Below are positions 50,396 to 59,375 of a DNA stretch of 64,000 bases, piece by piece. The stretch is from Aquimonas sp964586455 (GTDB taxonomy: Bacteria; Pseudomonadota; Gammaproteobacteria; Xanthomonadales; Xanthomonadaceae). Numbering within the stretch: the stretch's first letter is position 1; each line of letters starts with the position of its first letter. The notes beneath the pieces are model-generated. The model did not search any database. It saw only the letters and a program-made list of their open reading frames with translations, and was not told where the DNA came from. Where the stretch lies: positions 1-64,000 of the forward strand of contig CAZPHV010000009.1 of assembly GCA_964586455.1 (NCBI GenBank). The letters run 5' to 3'. The position numbers and the translations under genes are program-made.

Positions 50396-50530
50396 GACTC
50401 TGGTGCTTGCCCGCTGGCTTCGTTCAACGTCCGCCACTCCAGAGGGCGGCTCGCCGGATGCGAGACCCGGTGGACCCGACGCGAGTCTGCAATCCCAAGA
50501 GCGTGGCGGCAGGGCATCGCAGAATTCGAC

Positions 50531-51589
50531 TCAGTCGGGCATCGACTCCGACGCGTTCGCCGCGCGCGCCATCCGGATCTCGCGTGCGCTGCGCCCGCAC
50601 CAGCGCCGCAGACAGCGACTGAAGTTGCTGGCATCGGCATAGCCCAGGCGCTCAGCGATCTGTTCCACCGGCAGGTCGGTTTCGCGCAGCAGCTGCTGCG
50701 CGCGCTCAAGCCGGGCCTCGTCGAGCAACGCGCGCCAGCGCAGGCCCTCGCTGGCCAAGCGCCGGAAAAAGCTGCGTTGAGACAGCCCCAGTTCGACCGC
50801 AGCCTGGGCCGCATCCGGATAGCTGCCGTCGCAGCCACGCAGCCGAAGTCGGATCGCAGCCACGAAGTCGAGGCCGCGGGTGGCCTGTGCGAGACGGCGT
50901 TCGCAGTCGGCGCGTGCAAGCGCCAGTGCCACCGGGTCGGCCGACAGGCAGGAGGCGTCCGCCAGCTGCTGCGGTAGCCAAAGGCAGGCTACGCGCGCAT
51001 CGAAGTGCAGCCTTGCGGCGAAGAAGCCGGCGTACTGGCGGGCGCCGGCCGGACACGGCCACGGCAGCTCGATCCGTGCCTCGCGGAAGTCGCCGGCACT
51101 CACGCCCTGCAGCAGCCGCTCCAGCATGACCAGCGCTGCCTCCAGCACGAACACGCGCGCCTCGCCGAGGGCCGGGTGCGGCCACAGCTCGGCGCGGACG
51201 CCACCCGCCGACGCCGACACCTGCAGGCCCAGCAGCGGCGCGCGCAGCTCCAGAAAGCGCCCGATCACGCCAAGCGCCTCGCGCAGGCTCGGGCTGGCCG
51301 CAGCCGCCGAGCCGAGCGGCCCATGGCTGAGCAGCGGCACGCTGGCACCGAACTCCAGCCCCAGCGACGCGCGTCCACTGGCCTGAACGGCCTCCACCAC
51401 CAGGCGTCGCACGCGCTCGACGTCGAGCATCGCGCCTTCCGCCTCGAACAAAGTCGGCGCGATACCCGCGCGGATCAACAGGGGCTCCACCGCCAGCCCG
51501 CTGCGCTTCAACTGCAGCATCAGCAGGCGCAGGTAGGCCGGGTGCAATCCCGGAACAGGCGGGGCGGTCGCGGCAGGCATACCGTGCAT
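50531..51589 (-). CDS. AraC-family transcriptional regulator
   Basis: 352 aa. N-terminal arabinose-binding-like ligand domain (LMLQLKRSGLAVEPLLIRAGI, PLLSHGPLGSAAAASPSLREAL) of the OruR/ArgR group, then the double helix-turn-helix (YPDAAQAAVELGLSQRSFFRRLASEG, LPVEQIAERLGYADASNFSRCLRRWCGRS). Divergent from the AlkB-type gene 95 bp away and probably its regulator. Start ATG 51589 or 51580. Confidence 0.9.
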   Translation of the reverse strand: MHGMPAATAPPVPGLHPAYLRLLMLQLKRSGLAVEPLLIRAGIAPTLFEAEGAMLDVERVRRLVVEAVQASGRASLGLEFGASVPLLSHGPLGSAAAASPSLREALGVIGRFLELRAPLLGLQVSASAGGVRAELWPHPALGEARVFVLEAALVMLERLLQGVSAGDFREARIELPWPCPAGARQYAGFFAARLHFDARVACLWLPQQLADASCLSADPVALALARADCERRLAQATRGLDFVAAIRLRLRGCDGSYPDAAQAAVELGLSQRSFFRRLASEGLRWRALLDEARLERAQQLLRETDLPVEQIAERLGYADASNFSRCLRRWCGRSAREIRMARAANASESMPD

Positions 51590-51684
51590 GCTGGCACGAA
51601 CTGACGATTTCTTGGCAGGTCCGGCGCTGGCCGCACAAGCGCGTCCTGCGCACAGTGCGCACAGTCCACGCATCCGGCTCACCC

Positions 51685-52875
51685 ATGCCCCACTCAGCAG
51701 ACTTACTGCGCGCCCGCCCTGCCGGCGCAGCACCCTGGCGCGACCGCAAGCGTGCGCTGTGGCTGCTGTCGCTGGCCGTGCCCAGTCTGGTCGGGGCCGG
51801 CCCGCTGCTGGCGGAATGGCTGCGTTCGCCGCTCGTGCTGTGGGCGCCGCTGCTGCTGGTCTACGTGCTGCTGCCCCTGCTCGATCTGGCCGTAGGCGAA
51901 GACACCGGCAACCCGCCGGAATCCGCCGTGCCGTCGCTGGAAGCCGACCGCTACTACCGCTGGATCACCTGGGCGGTGGTGCCCCTGCTGTGGTTCTGGT
52001 TCGTTGCCGGTGCCTGGTATGCGACCCGCGCCGAACTTCCCTGGCACGGCTGGCTGGCGCTGGCGCTATCGACCGGCGTGGTCGGCGGTTTCTGCATCAA
52101 TGCCGGGCACGAACTCGGCCACAAGAAAACCCGCATCGAACAGGTGCTGGCGCAGTGGGTGCTGGCGCCCACTGCCTACGGGCATTTCGTGGTCGAACAC
52201 AACCGCGGCCACCACCGCGATGTCGCCACCTTCGAGGACCCGGCCTCGGCGCGCATGGGCGAGTCGATCTGGCGCTTCGTGCTGCGCGAGTGGCCCGGCG
52301 CCTGGCGGCGCGCATGGCGGCTGGAAGCCGAGCGGCTCGGGCGAGACGGCCGCAGCGTCGGATCGTTCGGCAACGAAATCATCCAGACCGGCCTGCTGAC
52401 CCTCGCTCTATGGTCGGGCCTGATGCTGTGGCTGGGCGCGGAGGTGCTCGGCTTCCTGTTGCTGGCCTCGGCCTGGGCCAACTTCCAGCTGTCGTCGGCC
52501 AACTACATCGAGCACTACGGGCTGAAGCGCGCCACCGACGCGGACGGCCGGCCGGAGCGCTGCTCGCCGCGGCATTCCTGGAACAGCAACTCGCTGATCT
52601 CGAACTGGGTGCTGTTCCACCTGCAGCGCCACGCCGACCACCATGCGCACGCGGCCCGCCGCTACCAGAGCCTGCGCCACTTCGATGATGCCCCGCAGCT
52701 GCCGACGGGGTACTTCGGCATGTTCCTGCTGGCCTACGTGCCGCCGCTGTGGTTCCGGGTGATGGACCCGCGCGTGATCGCCGCGGCCGGCGGCGAGCCT
52801 GCGCGGATCAACTTCGATCCGCGTCGACAGCAGGCCTTGCGCCGGCGCTGGGGGCTGGGGGCTGACGGCGTCTGA
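51685..52875 (+). CDS. alkB: AlkB-type alkane 1-monooxygenase
   Basis: 396 aa. Integral-membrane non-heme di-iron hydroxylase of the fatty-acid desaturase superfamily. The His boxes are present: HELGH (AGHELGHKK), HNRGHH (EHNRGHHRDV) and LQRHADHHAH, with NYIEHYGL. About six membrane segments. It would oxidise terminal methyl groups of alkanes or similar chains using electrons from rubredoxin, which is not encoded nearby. Chain-length preference cannot be predicted here. ATG 51685. Confidence 0.92.
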   Translation: MPHSADLLRARPAGAAPWRDRKRALWLLSLAVPSLVGAGPLLAEWLRSPLVLWAPLLLVYVLLPLLDLAVGEDTGNPPESAVPSLEADRYYRWITWAVVPLLWFWFVAGAWYATRAELPWHGWLALALSTGVVGGFCINAGHELGHKKTRIEQVLAQWVLAPTAYGHFVVEHNRGHHRDVATFEDPASARMGESIWRFVLREWPGAWRRAWRLEAERLGRDGRSVGSFGNEIIQTGLLTLALWSGLMLWLGAEVLGFLLLASAWANFQLSSANYIEHYGLKRATDADGRPERCSPRHSWNSNSLISNWVLFHLQRHADHHAHAARRYQSLRHFDDAPQLPTGYFGMFLLAYVPPLWFRVMDPRVIAAAGGEPARINFDPRRQQALRRRWGLGADGV

Positions 52876-53029
52876 CTGCGTCACGAAAGGCTGAGCGCAT
52901 GTGGAAAACCGCCCGCTCACTGCGGCCGCTGAGCGCCGGGGCAGTCGCGTTACGCGAACTCTGAGGAAACGAGCTCGCCGAATCTCCTGAAGCACGCGCA
53001 TCGCGCAGTCCCGGGGACGACAGTGGCGA

Positions 53030-55186
53030 TCAGGAGCAGGGCGCCATGCCGGCGGGGGTGGTCAAGCGCTGGAGCGGCACTGAGCCGGCCACCCAGCCGG
53101 CTTCGCTGGACGTCCAACTCAAACTGGCGCGATCGCAACCCTCGAAGCGCAGCAGCACCTCGCCCCACGGATGGCGCACCACGCGCGCAGGATCGAAGCC
53201 GGGGCCAAACTCGGTGCCGCGCGGGCGCTGCATTGCAAAGCGCCACGGTTCGCCCTCGGCCGGCGCGGTTGCCGTTCCGACCATCCATGCAGCATCGCCG
53301 GCGGGATCGAAGGTGTACCAGATCAGCACTGCATTGCCGCTACCGTCGACCTGCAGCTGCAAGCCCTCGCCCGGCGCCTGCGGGCCGCGGTACCAGCTGC
53401 CGCTGAACCGTGACTGCGGGTGGGCGGCCGGTGCCGGCTGCTGCGCCGTCGCCGGACAGCGCGCGCCGACCAGCGTCAGTTGCTGCAGCGCGCGCTCGCC
53501 GCGACCGAAAGCGTCGGGGCCGACATAGCGCAACTGCGCTTGCCCGCTGGGCACACCATTGACGCAGGAGGTGCCGGCCGACCAGAAGGTCAGCTCACCC
53601 CAGTGGCTGCTTTCGACGTCGGCCGGGTTGAAAGCAGCACCGAAGCGCGCGCCGCGGTAGCGACGCGCCTCCGGCACGTGGATGCCGTCGGCGGTGAGCT
53701 TGCCCACGCCGATGATCCACATCTGTTCGCCATCCTCGCCGGGCGCCGGATAGCTGTACCAGGCGACGACTGCCTGGGTGCCGCCGTCGAGCACCTCGAT
53801 GATCGCGCCCTCGCCGCTGGTGGCGGGGTCAAACCAGGCGCCGGATTCATACGCGCTGACCTGGTGCATCGCCAGGTTGCGCGGGCGGATCTTCGCATCC
53901 AGCGAACCGATCTCGAGCTGTGGGTCGAATCCACAGCGCTGATCAGCACCGAGCTGCGCGCCACTGGCTTCGCAGACATCGCGCAAGCTCGCTGGCGTCG
54001 GCTTGCGGTCTTCGTCGATCCAGCGCCGCAGGCTTTCGAAGCCGGCAAGAAACTCCGCGCCACTGAACGCACAGTGTGCGGGCGCATCCTCGCCGACCAG
54101 GGCGGTGGCGCGTTGCGCGTCCGGGATGCCGATCTGTTCTAGCACATGCAGGTGTTCCGGGATCACCAGCTCGTCGCGCTGGGTGTGGATCGCCAGCACC
54201 CGTGCGCTGCCGATACGACCGCTGAGGTCGGACTGCGCGCACAGCTTGACCGCCGCCACCGGGTCGCGCTCGACGCGCAGGATCGCGGCATTGAGTTGTG
54301 CGTCGCCGTAGTCGACGAAGCGGTTGTCGAACGGGTTGGCGCGATCGAGCTTTTCCGGCGCCTGGATCAGGTCGGCCATCGGATAGAGCGCATAGGCGAG
54401 ATTGGTGAGCAGGAAGTCATCGCTGGTGACGCCCAGCAGCGCCTTCAGCTGCGCGCGGCGGGCGAGTTGATCGGGCGTGTCGAGAATGGGTGGCTGGAAC
54501 AACCCGGTGCAGCGACGGATCCGGTCGGCGGCCGGCAGGATGCTCGCCACCACCTCGGCGTCGTCGATGTTCTCGATGTCGTTGATCGACGACGGGATGT
54601 CGTCGTAGTCGACCACCCAAGGCAGGTGCGCGCTGCCGGTCGGCAGCGGGCTCGGGCACACCGCGTCGAACAACAGCCGGGTGTCGAGCGCGGTATCCCA
54701 ACTGCGCGCGCCGGCCAGCGGCGGGCACAGCGCGTATACGCCGGCGACGTCGACGCCGTCGGCATGGAAAGACTCGGCCGTACGCATCGACACCAGACCG
54801 CCGAGCGAGCCACCCACCAGCAGGATCTCGCCGGGTGCTCCGGCAATACGGCGGAACTCGGCGAGCAAGGCGCGCTGCTCGCGTTCGATGTCGAACAGCG
54901 CCCAATTGCGCGTCGAGTAGCTTCCAGCGGCGAGCCCATAGCCCTCGGCCAGCCAGTACGCGCGGGCTTCGCTGCTCGGGGCGGTCGAAGGAAAGCCGAC
55001 CTGTTCCGGTTGCTGCATCGTCAAGCCGTGGTTGTAGATGATCAGCCGTCCGCCGGCTTGCCACCCGGAAGGCACCTCGATGCGGTACAGACCGGTGGCG
55101 TCAGCAAGGCGACCTTCGTGGCGCTGCTGCGCGGCCACGTTGGCCGCGATGGGCAGAAGCAGGATGAGAGCGAGTCGGGCGAGCAC
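53030..55186 (-). CDS. Secreted alpha/beta hydrolase with two C-terminal repeat domains
   Basis: 718 aa. Signal peptide about 1-19 (LALILLLPIAANVAAQ). The hydrolase domain has an IIYNHGL oxyanion region, the nucleophile elbow VGGSLGGLVS, and an Asp/His pair consistent with HTQRDELVIPEHL and APAHCAF. After residue about 440 come two related beta-rich domains, beginning SGAWFDPATSGEGAIIEV and SGSWYRGPQAPGEGLQLQV, each with a W-Y-(S/T)-(Y/F) strand and a HPWGE/HWGE motif. These domains occur in many secreted proteins of the group. GTG start. Substrate unknown. Confidence 0.8.
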   Translation of the reverse strand: MLARLALILLLPIAANVAAQQRHEGRLADATGLYRIEVPSGWQAGGRLIIYNHGLTMQQPEQVGFPSTAPSSEARAYWLAEGYGLAAGSYSTRNWALFDIEREQRALLAEFRRIAGAPGEILLVGGSLGGLVSMRTAESFHADGVDVAGVYALCPPLAGARSWDTALDTRLLFDAVCPSPLPTGSAHLPWVVDYDDIPSSINDIENIDDAEVVASILPAADRIRRCTGLFQPPILDTPDQLARRAQLKALLGVTSDDFLLTNLAYALYPMADLIQAPEKLDRANPFDNRFVDYGDAQLNAAILRVERDPVAAVKLCAQSDLSGRIGSARVLAIHTQRDELVIPEHLHVLEQIGIPDAQRATALVGEDAPAHCAFSGAEFLAGFESLRRWIDEDRKPTPASLRDVCEASGAQLGADQRCGFDPQLEIGSLDAKIRPRNLAMHQVSAYESGAWFDPATSGEGAIIEVLDGGTQAVVAWYSYPAPGEDGEQMWIIGVGKLTADGIHVPEARRYRGARFGAAFNPADVESSHWGELTFWSAGTSCVNGVPSGQAQLRYVGPDAFGRGERALQQLTLVGARCPATAQQPAPAAHPQSRFSGSWYRGPQAPGEGLQLQVDGSGNAVLIWYTFDPAGDAAWMVGTATAPAEGEPWRFAMQRPRGTEFGPGFDPARVVRHPWGEVLLRFEGCDRASLSWTSSEAGWVAGSVPLQRLTTPAGMAPCS

Positions 55187-55595
55187 GGCAATTCCCAGGG
55201 AGGAAGTCAGGTGCCGTCGACACTAGCGGCGTGCAGCTGAACGTTCCGCCGGGCCGAGGGGATGCGCCGGAGAACGTGTGAAAAAACTTCCTGCCAGTTG
55301 TACGCGCTTCTGACGCCAGCGCGCTGCGGAGGTTCTGCGCACGCTTTGACGCACCCCGCTCGTCGCGCAAATCCGGAGGAGTCTCGATTCACTGTTGCTC
55401 AGGCACAGAATTGTTGTCGACGCACCAGCGATTCTTCCTTCGCCAGGAATGACACGACAGCAGCGTGGTAGAGCGCCGGCCAGACAGCCCGCGGCGCACC
55501 CGTCCATCCCGCAGCCAAGCGTGCCCCCACGCCTGTCCCCATGCACCGCTCTGCGGTTAGCATGCAAGCCGTCTTTCCACTCTTGGGATGTCGGC
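55187..55595. other. Intergenic region before the Mrp-like operon
   Basis: A 409-bp divergent gap. A TTCTTCCTTCGCCAGGAATG motif at 55431-55450 resembles a dispersed repeat of proteobacteria. No gene recognised. It must hold promoters for the hydrolase (left) and the antiporter operon (right). Confidence 0.5.
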
Positions 55596-56129
55596 GTGAC
55601 CGAGAATCGACAGACTCCCCGACCGTTTTCGTCTCGCCGCCGCTGGGCGCTGCAGACCTTTGCGTTGTTGCTGCTGGTCTGGATTTCCCTCGACGGCGTG
55701 GATTCCATTTTCGTCGGGCTGGTGTTCGCGTTGCTGGGCGCCGCCCTCGGCAGCTGGCTGGTCCCCGGCGAGCCCTATCCCTGGCGACCGTTTCGGCTGG
55801 CGCTGTTTCTTGGGTACTTCGTGCGTGAGTCCTTGCGCGGCGGCCTCGATGTGGCGTGGCGCGCACTGCATCCGCGGCTGCCGGTGGCACCGGGCTATCT
55901 CGAACATCGCTGCAGGCTGCCCGCCGGCCTGCCGCGCACGGCATTCATCGGCATCGTCAGCCTGCTTCCCGGCTCATTGAGCGTGGAACTTCTGGACGAC
56001 GACGGTCTGCTGCGCATCCACATGCTCACGCTCGATGCCAAGGACACTGGCATCGCCGATCTGGAACACCAGCTGCACCGCCTGTTCTCGCTGGATGTCG
56101 CGCCTGCCAGCGAAGGTTCGGTCGCGTGA
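55596..56129 (+). CDS. mrpE: Mrp-type antiporter subunit E
   Basis: 177 aa. Three hydrophobic segments, then a soluble C-terminus with the family motifs LPRTAFIGIVSLLPGSLSVEL and MLTLDAKDTGIADLEHQL. First gene of an operon encoding a multisubunit cation/proton antiporter. Start GTG 55596 after GGGATG; the ORF is longer upstream without homology. Confidence 0.92.
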   Translation: MTENRQTPRPFSSRRRWALQTFALLLLVWISLDGVDSIFVGLVFALLGAALGSWLVPGEPYPWRPFRLALFLGYFVRESLRGGLDVAWRALHPRLPVAPGYLEHRCRLPAGLPRTAFIGIVSLLPGSLSVELLDDDGLLRIHMLTLDAKDTGIADLEHQLHRLFSLDVAPASEGSVA

Positions 56130-56395
56130 CAGAGCTACTGCTGCCCTACGCGGTGCTGTTCCTGCTGGCGAATCTCGCGGCCAGCCTGTGGCGGGTGCTG
56201 CGAGGCCCTGCGGCGGTCGATCGCATGATCGCCGGACTGCTGTTCGGCACAACGACGGTGGCGGTGCTGCTGCTGCTCGCCGAGTGGCAACAGCAGCCGG
56301 CGCTGCGTGATGTCGCTCTGCTGTTCGTGCTGCTGGCGACGATCCTCAGCGTCGCCTTCGTCGGTTTGCCGGCCCGCCCGGAGCGCGAACCGTGA
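56126..56395 (+). CDS. mrpF: Mrp-type antiporter subunit F
   Basis: 89 aa. Three membrane segments; RVLRGPAAVDRMIAGLLFGT is the MrpF signature, with the conserved Asp in the middle helix. GTG overlaps the mrpE stop (GTGA). Confidence 0.93.
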   Translation: MTELLLPYAVLFLLANLAASLWRVLRGPAAVDRMIAGLLFGTTTVAVLLLLAEWQQQPALRDVALLFVLLATILSVAFVGLPARPEREP

Positions 56396-56784
56396 GCCTT
56401 GCCGGCGCCCTCGATCTGCTCGCTGCCGTGTTGCTGATCGCCGGCTGCGGCTTCTATCTTGCCGGCACCGTCGGCGTGCTGCGTTTTCCCGATACGCACA
56501 GCCGGCTGCATGCGGTGACCAAGGCGGACAACCTCGGACTCCTGCTGGTCTGCGCGGCGATGGCACTGCATGCGGGTTCGCTGCGGGTGCTGTTCCTGCT
56601 GGCGACCCTCTGGATGATGGGCCTGCTGGCCGCCGCGCTCTCGGCGCACCTGCTGGCGCGTCGCGCGGCGCACGCCGAGAAGCTGGCCGAATGCGCCTGG
56701 CTGTCGATCTGCTGCTTGCCGCCGGCCTTCTGCTGCTGGGCCTGCAGGTGGTCGCCGCGGCCACCCCGTTCCGCTCGATCGTGA
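56392..56784 (+). CDS. mrpG: Mrp-type antiporter subunit G
   Basis: 130 aa. LDLLAAVLLIAGCGFYLAGTVGVLRFPDTHSRLHAVTKADNLG (in adjoining blocks) is the MrpG core; three membrane segments. GTG overlaps the mrpF stop. The frame runs 94 bp into the next gene, so the last 30 or so residues (Cys/Trp-rich) are a frame overlap and may not be functional. Confidence 0.9.
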   Translation: MSLAGALDLLAAVLLIAGCGFYLAGTVGVLRFPDTHSRLHAVTKADNLGLLLVCAAMALHAGSLRVLFLLATLWMMGLLAAALSAHLLARRAAHAEKLAECAWLSICCLPPAFCCWACRWSPRPPRSARS

Positions 56785-57617
56785 TGTTCACCGTGTTCGG
56801 TCTGCTGATGGCGCTCGTCTGGGCGCGACTGGGTTCCCCGGATCTCGCCCTGGCCGAGGCGGCCATCGGCGCCGGCATCACCGGTGCCATGCTGCTGTTG
56901 GCCTACCGACGGCTGCTGCATCTTGCGCCGGCCTACGAGTCGCGCAGCCTGCTTCGCAGCTCGCGCCTCGCGGCAGCAGTCGGCGTGCTGTGTGCCTTGC
57001 TGGTGGTCTTGCTCGGCGTCGAACTGGTTGGCCTGCCACGGCCTGGCGACAGTGCCGGAGATGCCGCGCTCGCCGCCCTGCCCGAGACCGGCGTCGGCAA
57101 TGGCGTGACCGCGGTCCTGATCCTGTTCCGCGGGTTCGACACCCTGCTGGAAATGCTGGTCCTGCTGGTCGCCTGGCTCGGGGTGAAGGCGGTGCAGTCG
57201 GTGGGCCAACCACAGGCACCGACGGCCCAGGTGCCGACGGCGATGCTCGACCCGCTGCTCGCGGCGGTGATTCCAAGCGCAGTGCTGGTCGGCGGCTACC
57301 TGCTGCATGCCGGCGGACAGGCACCGGGGGGAGCGTTCCAGGCAGGGGCGGTACTGGCGGCGGCCGGCGTGCTGTTGGCGCTGTCGGGGCGACTGGAGGC
57401 GCTGCGCGAACCCATGCCGATCCAGCGTTTCTTGCTGATCGTCGGCATCGCGATGTTCGCCGCACTGGGCTTGGTCGGAATGGCCGACGGGCGCGCACCG
57501 ATGGCGCTGCCGGGGAAGTGGGCGGTGTACCTGATCGAGGCAGCGATGACCGTGTCCATCGCCATCAGCCTGCTTCTGCTGTTTCTCGGCACTGCTGGTG
57601 TACGGAGCAGTCGATGA
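56691..57617 (+). CDS. Fused DUF4040 (MbhD/E-like) and MrpB/MnhB subunit
   Basis: 308 aa. The N-terminal part (FRSIVMFTVFGLLMALVWARLGSPDLALAEAAIGAGITGAML in adjoining blocks) matches the DUF4040/MbhD domain that in canonical Mrp is the C-terminal part of MrpA; then a linking region with NGVTAVLILFRGFDTLLEMLV (MbhE-like), and a C-terminal MnhB domain (LLAAVIPSAVLVGGYLLHAGGQAPGGAFQAGA). About eight to nine membrane segments. ATG 56691. Such a fusion without the NuoL part points to an Mbh-like layout. Confidence 0.87.
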   Translation: MRLAVDLLLAAGLLLLGLQVVAAATPFRSIVMFTVFGLLMALVWARLGSPDLALAEAAIGAGITGAMLLLAYRRLLHLAPAYESRSLLRSSRLAAAVGVLCALLVVLLGVELVGLPRPGDSAGDAALAALPETGVGNGVTAVLILFRGFDTLLEMLVLLVAWLGVKAVQSVGQPQAPTAQVPTAMLDPLLAAVIPSAVLVGGYLLHAGGQAPGGAFQAGAVLAAAGVLLALSGRLEALREPMPIQRFLLIVGIAMFAALGLVGMADGRAPMALPGKWAVYLIEAAMTVSIAISLLLLFLGTAGVRSSR

Positions 57618-57943
57618 CTGCCAGCGAGCTGGTCTACATCGCTGCGGCCGCGGCACTCGCTGGACTGGGCGTCTACGGTGTACTGATCGCCGCACACGTA
57701 GTGCGCAAGCTGCTCGCACTGAATCTGGTCGGCAGTTCGGTGTTCCTGCTGCTGGTGGTATTGGGTGGTCGCGGAGGCGGTGCGCTGGATCCGGTGCCGC
57801 AGGCCTTGGTACTGACCGGCATGGTGGTGGCAGTGGCAACCACCGCGCTCGCGCTGGCGATCCTGCTGGCACTGTACCGCCGCGCCGGCGGCGCGGATCT
57901 CGATTCCGACGATGACGAGGACGCCGATGCCGGGCGCCACTGA
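57614..57943 (+). CDS. mrpC: Mrp-type antiporter subunit C (NuoK-like)
   Basis: 109 aa. Three membrane segments with LNLVGSSVFLLLVVLG and DPVPQALVLTGMVVAVATTALALAI, the MrpC/NuoK-like pattern. Asp-rich C-terminus (DSDDDEDAD). ATG overlaps the preceding stop (ATGA). Confidence 0.92.
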   Translation: MTASELVYIAAAAALAGLGVYGVLIAAHVVRKLLALNLVGSSVFLLLVVLGGRGGGALDPVPQALVLTGMVVAVATTALALAILLALYRRAGGADLDSDDDEDADAGRH

Positions 57944-59375
57944 GGCACTGGCAGCGCTGGTGTTTGTGCCCCTGCTGGCCGCGCTGGCGGCTGCGGTGCT
58001 GCCCGCGCAAATCGGCCGGGCGCTCGCGATCGGCAGCGCGCTGGCCTCGCCTTTGGCGCTGTGGATACTGACCGTCGAATTGCGCGCTGTTGGCACCTTC
58101 GAACTGCTGTTGGCCGGCCTGCCGGTGCCGTTGGGCATCCGCTTGCAGGTGGACGGCGCCACCTTGCTGATGCTGTGGCTGGTTGCGGCGGTGATGCTGG
58201 CGACCACGCTGCACGCCGCCGCGAGTATCGGCGCGGCACGCAGCGCACGGCACTTCTGGCCGAGCTGGCTGGTGTTGTCGACCGGGCTGCACGCGCTGTT
58301 GCTGTCGGCTGATCTGTTCAACCTGTACGTCGGGCTGGAACTGGTCACCCTGGCGGCGGTCGCCCTGGTCGCGTTCGACGGCAGCACCGGTGCCTTGCGG
58401 GCGGCCCTGCGTTACCTGCTGCTGGCGATGCTGGCCTCGCTTGCCTACCTGCTCGGCACAGCCCTGGTCTTCTCGACCACCGGCACGCTGGACCTGCAGC
58501 AGGCGATCGAACGTGCTGGTGGCGCGTTGCCATCAACCGCATTCGCACTCATCTGCGTCGGCCTGCTGTTGAAGTCGGCGATTTTCCCGCTGCACGGCTG
58601 GCTGCCCAAGGCGCACTCGAGCGCACCCGGGCCGGTCAGCGCGGTGCTTTCAGCCCTGGTCGTCAAGGTGTCGCTGTTCCTGCTGTACCGGCTGTGGTTC
58701 GGCGGCACGGTACCGCCCCTGGCCGCCGGGACGGCGCTGGCCGTGCTCGGAGGCTGCGCCGTGCTGTACGGCTCACTGCTGGCGTTTCGGCAGCAGCGGC
58801 TCAAGCGTCTGGTGGCATATTCGACGGTGGCCCAACTGGGTTACCTGATGCTGCTGTTCGGCCTGCCGACAGCCGTCGCCTGGCAAGCCTCACTGTTTCA
58901 GATGCTCAGCCACGGCCTGGCCAAGGCCGGCATGTTCCTGGCTGCGGCCAATCTGCTGACCCGCTTCGGCAGCGACCGCATCGACGGGCTGGCCAGCGCG
59001 GATGTCCGCGCCCCGCTCAGCGTGTTCGCGTTTGGCCTCGCCGCGGTCAGCCTGATGGGCCTGCCGCCGAGCGGCGGCTTCCTGGCCAAGTGGCTGCTGT
59101 TGTCGGCCGCCTGGGAACAGGGCGCCTGGTGGATGATCGTGGTGATCGCGCTGGGCAGCCTGCTGGCTGCGGCCTACCTGTTCCGCGCGTTGGCGGCGAT
59201 GCTGAGCCGCAGCGGGGCCGCTTCTTCGGAAGACGGCGGCCACGCACCGGGGTTAACGGCAGAACTCGCCGCACTCGCGCTCGCCGCGGCCGCGATCGTG
59301 CTGGGCTTCGTATCGGCGCCGCTGTTGGAGCTGATGTCGGTACCCGTCGCGCTGTCGACCGGAGCACAACCGTGA
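57927..59375 (+). CDS. mrpD: Mrp-type antiporter subunit D (NuoM/N-like)
   Basis: 482 aa, about 14 membrane segments. The antiporter-like core has E138 in TM5 (NLYVGLELVTL), K216 in TM7 (LLLKSAIFPLHGWLPKAH) and K228. Overlaps mrpC by 17 bp. ATG 57927; ATG 57912 also possible. A proton/cation half-channel. Confidence 0.92.
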   Translation: MPGATEALAALVFVPLLAALAAAVLPAQIGRALAIGSALASPLALWILTVELRAVGTFELLLAGLPVPLGIRLQVDGATLLMLWLVAAVMLATTLHAAASIGAARSARHFWPSWLVLSTGLHALLLSADLFNLYVGLELVTLAAVALVAFDGSTGALRAALRYLLLAMLASLAYLLGTALVFSTTGTLDLQQAIERAGGALPSTAFALICVGLLLKSAIFPLHGWLPKAHSSAPGPVSAVLSALVVKVSLFLLYRLWFGGTVPPLAAGTALAVLGGCAVLYGSLLAFRQQRLKRLVAYSTVAQLGYLMLLFGLPTAVAWQASLFQMLSHGLAKAGMFLAAANLLTRFGSDRIDGLASADVRAPLSVFAFGLAAVSLMGLPPSGGFLAKWLLLSAAWEQGAWWMIVVIALGSLLAAAYLFRALAAMLSRSGAASSEDGGHAPGLTAELAALALAAAAIVLGFVSAPLLELMSVPVALSTGAQP

